From NCBI RefSeq assembly GCF_010015445.1, contig NC_053115.1, positions 9,045,524-9,109,523 on the forward strand: a stretch of DNA of 64,000 nt, given 5' to 3'. Below the pieces are notes generated by a model. That model made no database searches, was not told where the DNA came from, and saw nothing but the letters and a program-made list of their open reading frames with translations. The DNA comes from Perca fluviatilis (Eukaryota > Chordata > Actinopteri > Perciformes > Percidae). The position numbers and the translations under genes were made by a program. This document shows, in pieces, positions 37,711 through 55,494 of this stretch (position 1 is its first letter; each line of letters begins with the position of its first letter).

Positions 37711-37794
37711 GGGGCGGCTGTGGCTCAGTGGTAGAGCGGTCGCCTGCCAATCGGGAGATTTGTGGTAAAGCGCTATATAAAAACAGTCCATTTA
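37711..37794 (+). mobile_element. Internally deleted tRNA-derived SINE
   Basis: It begins GGGGCGGCTGTGGCTCAGTG. TGGCTCAGTGG (37720-37730) is a perfect pol III A box, followed by a tRNA-like anticodon region. At about 37766 the sequence jumps to the SINE's 3' tail, 'gtaaagcgctatataaaaac' and 'agtccatttac'. The B box and the whole body between are missing, so it cannot be transcribed normally. Family known from memory in fish. Confidence 0.8.
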
Positions 37795-38094
37795 CATTTT
37801 GCACTTTTGCAACATAGAAGGTAAACCGACAGCACCATCGCTGTCATGACAGTACAAATATTTAAAAAATATACCAGCTCTAGTCTCCAGTCTACAATTA
37901 CAATGAATTCAACTTAAAATTAAACATACATTGTTTAGGCTACTAAACTAAAATAAAAATAAACCCCTCCCTCTCTCCTCCCAAACCTGCCCTACAACCT
38001 TGAATTGAATAATTATTAATTTGTTACTCACTGTAACTTTTATTCTTGTATTTATATTATTCTTTTTTAGCCTGTTTTATTTTCATCATGACCG

Positions 38095-38175
38095 TTTTTA
38101 ATTGCTCTTTAATGTTTCATGTAAAGCACTTTAAATTGCCTTGTGCCTGAAAGGTGCTGTAGAACTCAAGCTGCC
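38095..38175 (+). mobile_element. LINE/SINE 3' tail fragment
   Basis: 'tttcatgtaaagcactttaa' and 'attgccttgtgcctgaaagg', then 'tgctgtagaactcaagctgcc', match the tail at 3440-3534 with changes. It lies inside the 37493-38646 element and lacks a body. Confidence 0.65.
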
Positions 38176-38704
38176 TTCAGCCTGTCAGTCAGTCCCCAGG
38201 GCAGATAAACCAACGTTGTGCCTGCTTGACTCACAGGAAGTGTAACGTCAACAGCCCCGACCGCTTCGCCTCGATATTAATATAATATCGGAGCAAATGC
38301 TGTTTGTGTGAAGTTGTAAAAAATATAACCACACTTGTAACCACTTCATCTGCATTTCCGTGACTAACTGTAACTTCAACAAAACTGCAGAGCCGAAGCG
38401 GGCCTGCTCCGTCCGCACTTCTGTGCGTAGGTATGTACGCGCCGGAGCTCCGCTCTCTGTCACTATGCAGATATTACAGATAAGCTTTGTGCTTACACGC
38501 TCTCAGGTACCGAAATTTCCACGTTTAAGTGTAAAAAAGGGGGCAAATTTACTGGTTGTACATGTGCGACTGGCTGTAAAATTTAGTCGCACATTCTAAA
38601 ATTTTGGTCGCAAAATGCGACCATTTGGTCGCAGTCTGGAGCCCTGGATTAATCTTAGTGACCCAGGCAAGCTATTCCAATCGAAGGGAGCTTCTAACCC
38701 ATTT

Positions 38705-38845
38705 TAGGATTAGCTGACGTCAGGCACTGCCAAGATGGTGACGGCCGGAGCCACTGGGAGCCGCCCACTTTGAACTTTAGTTTGGCTCTTCAGAAACCTA
38801 TGGATGACATCTCGGAGAATATGTCTATATTTTATACAGCATATG
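38705..38845 (+). repeat. Dispersed fish repeat ('ctgacgtcaggcactgcc' type)
   Basis: 'gctgacgtcaggcactgcca', 'agatggtgacggccggagcc', 'tagtttggctcttcagaaac' and 'tatattttatacagcatatg' appear in the order of a repeat known from many percomorph genomes. No ends or frames are visible. Confidence 0.6.
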
Positions 38846-40228
38846 GTTGTCTCACACACAAAAACGTATAGGAGTGGGAGGCAGGAAAAACACTATGGTG
38901 CTCCGTACGATCGTTAGGGTAGGAGGTTTTTCAGCTCTTCTCGTGACAAAGTAATGGCTTCCAGGCCTTTTAGAGGGTTCACACTCAATAATGGGTTTGA
39001 TCAATATGAGATAATGGCGAGGCCATGCTTTCCAGGTCGTCCCTCTTTCTTCTGGTAAGAATTTCTTCTTAGAAGGCTGGAGAAATTAGGAGAAAGCATG
39101 CTGGTGGCCAGTGGTTTTGGCATTGCGGGGGCTCACCTGTAGCAGGATGAGTCATATAACTTCCCCTCTTGTGCTCCTGTAAGGTTCCATCATTGAACCA
39201 CCATCCCACTGCCACGGATTGTTGAGACTTCTCCATGCACCTTGTAGGTAGGTGAAGCTGTGCCAGAAATCTATACTCTGTTAAGACTTGATCACCAGCT
39301 GACAAGCTGTCTCAGTGGTAACAAAATGTTGCAAAAATGTTGCACCGGAAACGGGCTCTGTCCTCTTTTCAATTGAAGCACTCACTAGCACAAATCCATA
39401 TTGGCCACTGAAGTAGAGGGAGCTGTGAGCAGGACCTCTCTCTCTCTTATATGTAGGGAAGTTGCGTTCAACCATGGCTGTCTCTTCCAAGCTATTTATG
39501 GTTTGGGTGATATTGCAGAGAAGGATGACTTACCTGCTAACAATCGCACAAGCAGAGCCATGTTGCAGCCAACTGATGCTGCTGTAGAGGATGTAGACTT
39601 TATTCACATATGTCACTATCTATTCATCACACTTCTGCAGGGAAACAGGTTGCAGATAGAGCCTGACGATATCTGTGAGGAGGCTGGTCAGAATCAGGGA
39701 GCTCAGCATCGGTGTTGTCATCCATAATATTTTCAGGCTGAAGATCTTTCCCCCTTCAACAAATCGTTGGAAGCACCTTGCAGTCCAGAGGTCATTAGAG
39801 CCAGCAGGTAAAAATCCCAGGCAGATGTACCTGCAGACTGTCTGAAGTCTTCCCCTCATCTTGTGCTTCCGTAGTGAATCTCCTGAACTGTCTCATAAAT
39901 AAGTAACATTTCCATTCACTGTGGATGCATTTTTGCTGCCACAAATTTTTTTTACGTGACTCATATAGCTTTGCCTACGTTTAGAAATGCAATCTCTATA
40001 TCACATGGAGGAAGGCTGAAAACGTAAAGCATTCAGTCAAAGAAAGTGCATTGGTTTCTTGCAGTTTCTTCGTAAGTCTGCTAAATAAACACTTCACATC
40101 ATCAATATCAGAAACAGCATACATAATCCATGATTCATGCACATAAATCTAAAGATACTGAGTTTTATATCTTAATTTACAAGGCTTCATAGATGTATAT
40201 GTATATTCACATTTGTTCGTATGTGCTG

Positions 40229-40230
<2 letters not shown>
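38846..40230. other. Noncoding DNA with open frames of unknown meaning
   Basis: 39401-39727 (+) and 39620-39859 (-) are open for 80-110 codons. Neither shows a domain, and the region's origin (old repeat or unique) is unclear. Confidence 0.35.

Positions 40231-40281
<51 letters not shown>
40231..40281. repeat. (TG)n microsatellite, left border of the nested stack
   Basis: A pure TG run directly before the truncated copy of the inverted-end element. Similar runs at 40496 and 43023 separate and close the stack. Confidence 0.97.
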
Positions 40282-40282
<1 letters not shown>

Positions 40283-40284
40283 TG

Positions 40285-40495
40285 CTCCTCCAAGTTTTGC
40301 TTTAGTAATCTCTCCTTTTCTGCTACTGACAACGACTAAGCTTTATGCAAATAATTGCGCAATGGTGTCACTAATATGCAAATAAGCGTAAATGATCATT
40401 TGCACCTAAGCACTCTAAAAACCCAGGGAAACTCTCGAAACATAACTGACAATGCAGTCTAGTTGTATGGGAATGCAACTTTTAGGAGACAGGGC
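40285..40495 (-). mobile_element. Truncated copy of the 23536-25020 element
   Basis: Its reverse complement, starting CCCTGTCTCCTAAAAGTTGC, is nearly identical over about 210 bp to 23536-23745. The rest of the element is missing and a TG run starts exactly at the break. Recombination within the microsatellite could explain the truncation. Confidence 0.85.

Positions 40496-40587
<92 letters not shown>
40496..40587. repeat. (TG)n microsatellite between two elements
   Basis: A 90-bp pure TG run joins the truncated element on the left to the outer element of the nest on the right. Confidence 0.97.
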
Positions 40588-40588
<1 letters not shown>

Positions 40589-40849
40589 CTTGTTTAACTA
40601 TATTCGTGGGGTCCAAAAACCAAGAGTCCAGTATACTTGTGGGGTCCCAACCCGATCTCACTCGAAAGCGTACAAATAACACGGGTTTCTACCGTGCAAT
40701 GTGTACGCGAAAGTGAAATTCTACGTGCATTACATACGCGGAGCGCTCCAATTGAAGTCATGGGGACCGGTGCGTTTTATATGCACGCAGCTCGCGTCAC
40801 CACGTTGTGTGTTATCGCGAGAACAGCATCACACACAAAAACATAGATA

Positions 40850-42377
40850 CAGTGCCTTGCGAAAGTATTCGGCCCCCTTGAACGTTTCGACCTTTTGCCA
40901 CATTTCAGGCCTCAAACATAAAGATATAAAACTGTAATTTTTTGTGAAGAATCAACAACAAGTGGGTCCCAATTATGAAGTGGAACGAAATTCATTGGCT
41001 ATTTCAAACTTTTAACAAATAAAAACTGAAAAGTGGGCGTGCAAAATTATTCAGCCTCTTTCTTTCAGTGCAGCAAACTCTCTAGAAGTTCAGTGAGGAT
41101 CTCTGAATGATCCAATGTTGACCTAAATGACTAATGATGATAAATAGAATCCAGCTGTGTGTAATCAAGTCTCGTATAAATGCACCTGCTCTGTGATAGT
41201 CTCAGAGGTCCGTGTAAAAGCGAGAGAGCATCATGAAGAACAAGGAACACACCAGGCAGGTCCGAGATACTGTTGTGGAGAAGTTTAAAGCCGGTTTGGA
41301 TACAAAAAGTCCCAAGCTTTAAAATCCCAAGGAGCACTGTGACAGCGATAATATTGAAGGAAGGAGTATCAGACCACTACAAATCTAGAAGACCGCCGTC
41401 CCCTCAAACTTTCAGCTCATCAAGGAGAAGACGATCAGAGATGCAGCCAAGAGGCCCATGATCACTCTGGATGAACTGCAGAGATCTACAGCTGAGGTGG
41501 GAGACTCTGTCCATAGGACAACAATCAGTCTATACTGCACAATCTGGCCTTAGGAAGAGTGGCAAGAGAAAGCTTTCTTAGTCCTAAGGTCGTTTAAAGT
41601 TTGCCAAAGCCACCTGGGAGACACCCAAACAGTGGAAGAAGGTGCTGTGGTCAGATGAAACAAAATCAAACTTTTTGGCAACAATGCAAAACGTTATGTT
41701 TGGCGTAAAAGCAACACAGCTCATCACCCTGAACACACCATCCCCACTGTCAACATGGTGGTGGCAGATCATGTTTGGCCTGCTTTTCTTCAGCAGGGAC
41801 AGGGAAGATGGTTAAAATTGATGGGAAGATGGATGGAGCCAAATACAGGACCATTCTGGAGAAAACCTGATGGAGTTGCAAAAGACCTGAGACTGGGACG
41901 AATTTGTCTTCCAACAAGACAATGATCAAAAATAAAGCAAAATCTACAATGGAATGGTTCACAAATAAACATATCAGGTGTTAGAATGGCCAGTCAAAGT
42001 CAGACCTGATCAATCGGAATTGTGGAAAGAACTGAAAATGCTGTTCACAAACGCTTCCATCCAACCTCACTGGTCGAGCTGTTTTGCAAGGAGGAATGGG
42101 CAAAATGTCAGTCTCGATGTGCAAAACTGTAGAGACATACCAGCGACTTACAGCTGTAATTGCAGCAAAAGGTGGCTTACAAAGTATTAACAAGGGGGCT
42201 GTAATTTTACGCCAATATTTCAGTTTTTATTTGTTTAAAAGGTTTGAAATATCAATAAATTTCGTTCCACTTCATGATTGTGTCCCACTTGTTGTTCTTC
42301 ACAAAAAATTACAGTTTTATATCTTTATGTTTGAGGACTGAAATGTGGCAAAAGGTCGAAAAGTTCAAGGGGGAATA
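40850..42377 (+). mobile_element. Tc1/mariner element, right end truncated
   Basis: The left end CAGTGCCTTGCGAAAGTATT follows a TA (40848-40849), as expected for Tc1. Its roughly 190-bp terminal inverted repeat is repeated in reverse at 42185-42377, but the last 20 or so bases of the right end are missing: the sequence leaves the TIR after 'caagggggaata'. With one end lost and a frameshifted transposase it cannot move. The family is the fish Tc1 with long inverted repeats. Confidence 0.93.
41233..42190 (+). pseudogene. Tc1 transposase pseudogene
   Basis: It starts at an ATG giving MKNKEHTRQVRDTVVEKF, a typical N-terminal helix-turn-helix start, and ends at 42190, slightly short of the roughly 340-codon family length. 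The frame is lost several times. Recognisable pieces in different frames are VGDSVHRTTIS, ATWETPKQWKKVLWSDETK (a catalytic Asp region), EFVFQQDND (another Asp region), and a relic of the final acidic block near RPDQSELWKELK. The stops and frameshifts show it has been inactive for some time. Confidence 0.9.
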
Positions 42378-42560
42378 TTGTTGGTTGGGTTTAGAGAAAG
42401 AATGCAAGGAAAGGCTTTAATAACACAAGAAAATCACAAAAACACACTAATAAACGGTTGGGTTTAGGGAAGAAACATTGGGAAAGGCTTAACAAAAAAA
42501 CACTACAAAGTCGCAACAACGCGCCACATAAACACGCTAAAAAACGGCCTAAAATCGCCA

Positions 42561-42623
42561 AACACGGGACGCGAACCCCGGTCTCCTGGGTGAAAGTCCT
42601 GTGTTTTACCCATCCACCACCCC
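42561..42623 (-). repeat. tRNA-Glu(UUC)-like segment inside a DNA element
   Basis: On the minus strand it has an A-box-like TGGTGGATGGG, an anticodon loop CTTTCAC with TTC, the CCAGG 3' anticodon stem and a good B box GGTTCGCGTCC (42567-42577). The acceptor stem and 5' anticodon stem do not pair well, so it is not a functional tRNA. The same segment is in the unrelated element at 23536-25020. Confidence 0.6.
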
Positions 42624-43022
42624 AACCAACCTCCTGACGCGGGCCCACATCCTTTCATACTATAAACGCAGTGGTTTCCATTACTGTAATTGGAGCGCTC
42701 CGCTATCTGCTGTACGCACAATTTCAATTTCGCGTACACATTGCACGTATTTCACAGGTAGAAACCTGTGGTATTTGTACGCTTTTCAGTGAGACTGGGC
42801 GGTCCCGACAGCTTTGTGGGGCCAAAATGCTGGACCCCACAAGTTTGAAGGGCTGCTTGAGGGTTAAGACTTGGTTTTAGGATTAGGGATAGAATTAGGT
42901 TATGGTTAGGGTGAGGGTAAGGGTTAAGGTTAGGCATTTAGTTGTTATGGTAAACGTTAGGGTAGGGGGCTAGGGAATGTATTATGTCAATGACGGGTCC
43001 CCACAAAGATAGTGCCACACGC

Positions 43023-43080
43023 CTGTGTGTGTGTGTGTGGGTGTGTGTGTGTGTGTGTGTGTGTGTGAGTGAGTGTGTGC
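43023..43080. repeat. (TG)n microsatellite, right border of the nested stack
   Basis: An interrupted TG run follows the right end of the outer element directly. Confidence 0.95.
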
Positions 43081-44871
43081 ATGCATGCGTATTTGTGCTC
43101 TGTACTGGAGCAGGAGAAACGTGCACAGGAAGCAGAGTGGTGGAGGCGAGGGCAACATGACAGCACGCTTGGCTTGTTCAGCTGGTGACCCCACTCATCA
43201 CCTACCTCCAGGCTCTCCCTCCTCCAAAAACAATAGAATCTTTTACTCTGCCTCTCCAAGCAGTGGGCAGTGGATTGGCAGCTGCCCAAAAAAATGCAAG
43301 TTTATTAAAGTATCTGTACGTGGGAGACCTGGCGCATATGGGCAAAATAAAGGCATTAAGTGTTGGATTTAGCACCATCAAAGGTTTTGAAGCATTCGGA
43401 TTTGTGAAAGCTTTGTATTGGTGTGGGGGTTTTTACATGGCAAGGGATCGTTTCAAGCATACTCACATTGCATATTGTAGGGATTATGTTGTTACCATGT
43501 CGTTTTTTACATTGCTTATTTTGTCTCTTTTTTGAAAGGACAACATTGAGATAATACTCCTAACTACAAGGAACAGGTGAATATCTGATTGCCAGTATTT
43601 ACTGCAATGCTGGAAGTATACCATGGTGTTGGCAGTGTTTTATGGTATATTGTTATATTGAGATAGAATCATCAAACATGCCCAGATGACACTTAGTCAC
43701 ACACTTTGACACAAGTGGCCTACGGAGGCAAAATAGAAATAAAAAAGGAGCTACTACTTGTGTGTGCTGCGTTTGATTTGATATTAATCTATAGGCCCTG
43801 CTACGTGCTCTAAAAGGTTTGATTTCTATAAGGTTTGTCTACTTTGGTTCTCTCAGATGTATTTCATGTTGTGTGTTGTATTTATTACAATTACAGGAGG
43901 GTTCGTATAGATTAAGCAGGGACATACTGTTTGATATTGTATAGTAAAGTAACTTCACACATTCAGTTGCCATGATCATACACTGTGAGATCAAGAATTA
44001 TGGACTCACTGGCTCCACAGGACCTCACTGCTAAACTGCAAATCGAACAAAGAAGAAAACATTTTCTCTTAATTATCTAACACAGTGGTAGAAATTGTGT
44101 TCTATTGTCGCATCTTCTAAACTGCATGGCAAAGCCTTACAATAACAGTCAACTGAAATGTCACCCCAGCTGAGTTTGCACAAATAGAGCACGCTAAAAA
44201 ATTGAGGCGGATAGAGTGAGAGGTGGAGTGGGAGTGGGAGGAGTAGGGGAGGGTGCACAAACACAAAGCAACATAAAAATGATAGAACCACACTGGAATC
44301 CAATTTAGAGGCCTAATCAGAGCAGTGCTAAAGGAGAGTGACGAGCAGAGCTGAGGTGGAAGGGCGTGTCTGATGAGATTCTGTAAGCACACATCAGCAT
44401 CCATCTCACCCTGCGTCACGGATATCATTGTATGCTTGGCTGTGAAAATCTCTGAATGGTGGCAAATCTAACATGGTTATTTAACACAAAGTGTCCATTG
44501 GTATGAATCAGGGATTGTCCGAGAAAAAATACAGAACATTTTACCTTTTGGAGTACAAAAGCTGGTTGAAGGATGAATGTATTCTTTTATGCAAGTCCAT
44601 TTTGTTACCCTACTATTTTTACCTTCAAAGGTGCAATTATGTACCTCAAGGGACCAAAATGTTCCTCTAAACATAAAATGTGTGAACGTTGCTAACCCAT
44701 GCTTGAAGCTCCTGGTTGGAGTTGCAATTGTTTCAATTCGGGCACAGACCTGTTGGAAGCTTGCTGCTAGCTGCCCTATAGCATTGGGCCTAACTTTTCT
44801 TTTGTTGACTGTTGGATTGTAGATGGATGTTCTTTTGAAAAGTCTTTCTTAGTTTTTTTATGTTTTTCTTG

Positions 44872-44876
<5 letters not shown>
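43081..44876. other. Noncoding DNA, no feature recognised
   Basis: No transposon end or coding exon could be supported. A purine-rich run lies at 44205-44260. Confidence 0.45.

Positions 44877-44950
<74 letters not shown>
44877..44950. repeat. Pure (TA)37 microsatellite
   Basis: An uninterrupted 74-bp TA tract. Such self-complementary DNA can form cruciforms and is a frequent assembly or replication weak point. Confidence 0.98.
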
Positions 44951-51717
<6,767 letters not shown>

Positions 51718-52492
51718 TGAGTGAGGCAGACGGAGAAGAAAGACCTTCTGGATGCTTGTGGATTCCTCTTTCTCTCTCTGGTGATCTGCTATGCTGTCCA
51801 GCCAGTCGTCTACGTTAATGAGATGGGCAGAGCCTTGCTGTCATTGTCCCATTGACTTTTGAAGAGGGCCCTGCAGTCAGCAGGACTGTGCTGAATTCAT
51901 TTTTGAACCCGCATCTGGGAAATGTGGTTAACAGGCAGGTCAGAGTGAAGAAAACGCACAGAGAGGAAGAGGCAGGAAGAGTAGAAACAAAGAGACAGGG
52001 AGAACAACAGAGGGCAAGCAGTGGAAGTAGCACAGCGGGTGGAAACAGAGAGAGACTTGAGACAGAAAAGAAAAAGAGAGGGGGGTGGCGGATAAACAGA
52101 GATCGACAGAGACGTGTGGTCCAGATTCTGGGCAAGCTTAGGGTGCAGCCCCTAGCTGTGAGCCCAGTGGGTTGTTACATAGCACCACTGCTATTTAAGT
52201 TTAAGGGAGGGGTCAGAGCTGACCACACTGCCTGTTGGAAGCTTTGGCTTTTTGTCTCTGGTACTGTGATAGCTTGCAGTTGCAGCTCAGTGGAAACCAA
52301 TGATAGCTTATTGAGGGAAACCTCAAATGAGTTGCTCACTATTCTCAGGGGGAGGGGGTTGGGGGCAGGGCCACTAAGAGTGTAGAACCAGAGAAAATAA
52401 CCAGAAGGGGTGATCAAAATGTAGACATTCTAACTTATCATTTGTGTTTGCTGGCTGAAATTAAACATGCAGTATATCAATGATACATCCAT
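51718..52492. other. Purine-rich noncoding DNA
   Basis: 51950-52110 is strongly purine-rich on + (aga/gag words), which removes stop codons and explains a 177-residue open frame at 51852-52385. No family is recognisable. Confidence 0.5.
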
Positions 52493-52500
52493 TTTAGTCT

Positions 52501-54072
52501 GAAGCCGTTCTCTCATATGAACTCTGGACAATACCAGAAGAATCCGGAGTTTCCCTTTTACACATGTAGCACAAAACAGGGAGATTGTCCGTGTCAGATG
52601 CGTTTTCACTTACTGGAAATACTTTGTTTGGTTTAAGCGAGGGGTTGTGCCTAGAGCGTGCAGGATGCAGGACATGACGCAGATTACACCACGGTCACAG
52701 AACCTGTTCGAAATTTGGTCATAAACGTCATAAAAAGTCTCTATTAGTTTGACGATTTCGCTGTCGGCCCGTCCGGCAGAAGTTCCCAAATCTCGTTGTC
52801 CCTCCAGTTAGACCTTTTTGTGTAAGTTACCCTTCTTCCTTACCCTCGGATGTTTGTTTTTTTCTTTCTACTTTCGCGCGAGCAGCGTCAACAACACGCC
52901 CACTCGCTCACCGTCAATTCTCCGCACAATGAGCTGCTCTATTCACACTTCAGCTCAATCGGACCTTACACACACTTTGTATGAGGGACCTGGCAGGGTA
53001 AACAGCATTCGATGTCCGACCCGACTGATTTGGAAATTTGCATTCTCACATATAGTTTTCCGGGTAATGTCTATGTAACCAGGCCCAATAGAGGGCTTAG
53101 CCCAAAATTTAGCAATTCAACAGTCGACAATGCCACCTTGGGACTTTCACCCAAATAGTTAAAAATGTAATTTGATATCAGTTGGTACCAATCTGGGGAC
53201 TCCCACGACACAGGCAAGCCCACATAAATGATTAGAGACGAGGTTGGTTTGGGCAACTTGAAATAATTTATTATGAACCCAAAGACAATGTTCATTTAAA
53301 TATAACTGTAAAAAGTAGGCTAAAAACAAAACTAATGCAACACAAACATTGCAACATTCAGATAAAGACTATTGAAGTGAAAACTGTTTAAGTGGTCAAA
53401 ATGGTTATTGTGGGTGGATCATATAACAAAGAAGCAAGGACTACAAATAAACACAACATGCAAAATATAAAAAATAAACCCAAATCACATTAAATCTCAT
53501 TAAAACCATGCAATGTTACTAATAAAATGCGCCAGTTATACGTCACCACCTCTACAAATAACTTGAGCAACCACTAGATTTCTAAAATCTCAGGCCAGAT
53601 TAAAAGTTACTCAACCTAATATACAATAGCCAAACGAAATGAACTCCCCTCAATACAAACATAAAACCCGCTCGTAAAAAAGATACAGAAAAGTTAAGAT
53701 TAATAAAACAGGTAAGCTAAGTAAGTAAAGTCAAACTAGGCAAAACAGCAGCGGCGCTGTGCTCTGCACGAACAGAGAAAAAAAGAAAAAGTCAATGTCT
53801 ATCCTGACATGGCAAAAACACACAATAAGAGTGACAAACAAAGTAAAAGTACCTTGCTATCTCCTCCAGCGAACCCGCAAACCACAGGGCATAAATCAGA
53901 ACAGCACACAAGGCACATCAGGCAGCGACAACAGCAGACAAAGGGAAAGTCGGAGCTTACCAGACGGGCATTTATTTCCGTGTGTCTCACGTGATGTCTC
54001 AAGTGACAAGCTACTTAACCTACTGGTTACATCTAGATAATTTCAGGTTTGCGGTGAATGTGTGAAAGGGGC
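52501..54072. mobile_element. TIR element, exact 8-bp TSD, interrupted by a solo LTR
   Basis: tttagtct flanks it on both sides (52493-52500 and 54073-54080). The ends are imperfect inverted repeats: GAAGCCGTTCTCTCATATG and, reverse-complemented from the right, GCCCCTTTCACACATTCAC. Without the LTR and its 4-bp duplication the element is about 610 bp. It has no transposase. The 8-bp duplication suggests a hAT-type source. Confidence 0.82.
53074..54031 (-). mobile_element. Solo LTR (958 bp) of an LTR retrotransposon
   Basis: The segment starts TGTAACCAGG and ends CTGGTTACA, i.e. TG...CA with a 9-bp inverted tip (TGTAACCAG), and is flanked by tcta on both sides (53070-53073 and 54032-54035). There is no gag, pol, primer-binding site or second LTR, so it is a solo LTR left by recombination. 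An AATAAA on the minus strand (53272-53267) followed by a unique 3' segment supports minus orientation. A Gypsy-type source is my best guess from LTR size and 4-bp duplication; a retrovirus-like source is not excluded. Confidence 0.78.
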
Positions 54073-54633
54073 TTTAGTCTCTTGTATTACAATACTAAAA
54101 ACTTAAATATTGTACTGCACATATTACTTGAATTCCATGCATTTGTTTTTCTTGTACATTCACATTGTGTATTGCGTGATAGCTGTACACAAAGTGCTTG
54201 TGTTAATCCAGCTGTGTTTCTTTCATAACTCTACTGATGAATATCTCACCTGAGTCATATGTTTGTAGACATTCATGGGAATAGATCTGAGGAGGGGAAT
54301 GCATGTTGGCAAAACATGTTCAGCATTGTATGAATTAAACCTTATTCAGTGTCATAGAAAGTTCAGTTACACAAAGACCAAATTCTGTCATTTGAAAATG
54401 GCAATGGCTTGATACATACTCACAACATCTTTAGGATTTAAGTCTGGTGTTTAGTGTGTTTTAATTAGTGCTGTCAATCGATGAAAACACTTATTCAAGT
54501 TAATCACAGTCATGGGCTGTGATTTATCAGGATTAATCGCAAATTTAAAATGCTAGGATTTACTTGTAAACGTGCAGTGTTGAAATAAATAAATGCGTGA
54601 CAAACTGATACCGGGAAGAGGGTGGGGTCAAAC

Positions 54634-54949
54634 TAGTCTCGCTTTGCTAGACCATCCACACACTGGAGCGGCGGAGGGACTGGCTAGTCCACACAGCATT
54701 CCGGGATTGGGAGAAAAACGTGCTCTGGTTTATTGGCATTTCTTTAAACCAATCACAATCGTCATGGGCGACGCTAAGCTCGCATCGAGCAGCTGCAAAT
54801 ATAGTCATGCAACAGATAACCCAGATTGGAAAGATAGTCTAGCTAGCTGTCTCTAATTATCCTGCAGAGATCTGATCTGAGGAAAATACATGCACCCGGT
54901 GGAATTTCCTGCAGCACCGGAGCAAGTGGAATGCCAAGGATATAGACTA
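54634..54949 (-). mobile_element. Short TIR element, perfect 9-bp TSD (copy 2)
   Basis: gggtcaaac lies directly on both sides (54625-54633 and 54950-54958). The ends are TAGTCTCGCTTTGCTAGACC and, reverse-complemented, TAGTCTATATCCTTGGCATT. It is the same family as 3751-4191 in the opposite orientation but about 125 bp shorter. It has no coding frame. Confidence 0.9.
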
Positions 54950-55038
54950 GGGTCAAACTTGATAAAATGATTACTTTGTGCTAAAAAATGATAAGGCATT
55001 CATTTTTTTTTTTACGCGTTAACGTTGACAGCCATAGT

Positions 55039-55494
55039 CAGTGGCAATTTTAGACCCTTTGTAGGGGGGCTCATATATCAATTTTAGTGCTTCAAGTTAG
55101 TTTGCAAGAGTTTGCGAACTTCTCAGTGACAAAACAGGGCAAACAACTACAGGTTCAAAGAAACCGGTTTAATATCCTGTGTCGCTGTCGCCAATGCTAT
55201 GCACCTGTAACCCAGTCAAGGAAAGTTTTATTTATTTATTTATTGTTTACACCTCATTATCATTTTGTTCGATTGTGGTAGTTCATAAAGGGACTTTCGT
55301 AGTTTTTTCATTTGTTCAATATTTTGCATTTATCCTCTGTTATAATAATAAATACATATATTCATTGTTATCCTGTGAAATTATTGAATTAGCAAGGGGG
55401 GGGAGGGTTAACACTTTTGCAAGGCCTTGTATCCGTGTCACATTCTCATAAGGGGCTGAGCCCCCCTAAAGCTCTGATCCTATAATCGCCCCTG
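55039..55494. mobile_element. 456-bp hAT-type MITE, 8-bp TSD with one change
   Basis: gccatagt (55031-55038) and gccctagt (55495-55502) flank it. The left end reads CAGTGGCAATTTTAGACCC with AGGGGGGCTCA further in. The right, reverse-complemented, reads CAGGGGCGATTATAGGATC with AGGGGGGCTCAG further in. It inserted into the right TIR of the outer element, which dates it after that one. Confidence 0.85.

Larger units (their letters stand above)
37493..38646. mobile_element. 1154-bp hAT-type element, exact 8-bp TSD
   Basis: gattaatc flanks it on both sides (37485-37492 and 38647-38654). The ends read CAGGGCTCCAGACTAAATTT and, reverse-complemented from the right, CAGGGCTCCAGACTGCGACC. This is a hAT end family common in fish. 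Short 'ggtcgcaaaatgcgacc' palindromes lie inside the right end. No transposase remains. The interior has collected a deleted SINE (37711-37794) and a LINE tail (38095-38175). Confidence 0.92.
40649..42800. mobile_element. Middle element with about 110-bp TIRs, interrupted by Tc1
   Basis: The left arm (40651-40762; 'ctcactcgaaagcgtacaaa', 'gcaatgtgtacgcgaaa', 'cggagcgctccaatt') and the reverse complement of the right arm (42679-42798) match over about 110 bp apart from a small length change. A 6-bp ggtccc (40643-40648 and 42801-42806) may be its target duplication. Its own interior, without the Tc1, is about 0.6 kb and ends in a tRNA-Glu-like segment. It has no transposase of its own. Superfamily unassigned. 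Confidence 0.75.
40588..43022. mobile_element. Outer element of a three-layer nest, TG-flanked
   Basis: The left end (ggcttgtttaactatattcg, then tggggtcc) and right end (reverse complement gtgtggcactatctttgtgg, then ggaccc) are imperfect inverted repeats, each next to a TG run. Between 42840 and 42960 it carries a TTAGGG/TTAAGG-like degenerate array. A fish repeat with these features is known to me from memory. It is interrupted at 40649-42800 by another element. Confidence 0.65.

Noticed and set aside
39401..39859. Open frames on both strands that looked like a possible old coding remnant
   Set aside because: No family could be recognised in either frame, and the surroundings show no transposon ends.
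42561..42623. Functional tRNA-Glu gene
   Set aside because: The B box is good, but the acceptor stem and 5' anticodon stem do not pair and the segment lies inside a TIR element.
42890..42940. Telomeric fusion site (TTAGGG-like words)
   Set aside because: The words are irregular (ttaggtt, gtgaggg, taaggg) and are part of the outer element between its inverted ends.
51852..52385. A 177-codon open frame on +
   Set aside because: It is explained by purine-rich sequence that lacks stop codons. The translation is Arg/Glu/Lys-rich without a recognisable domain.
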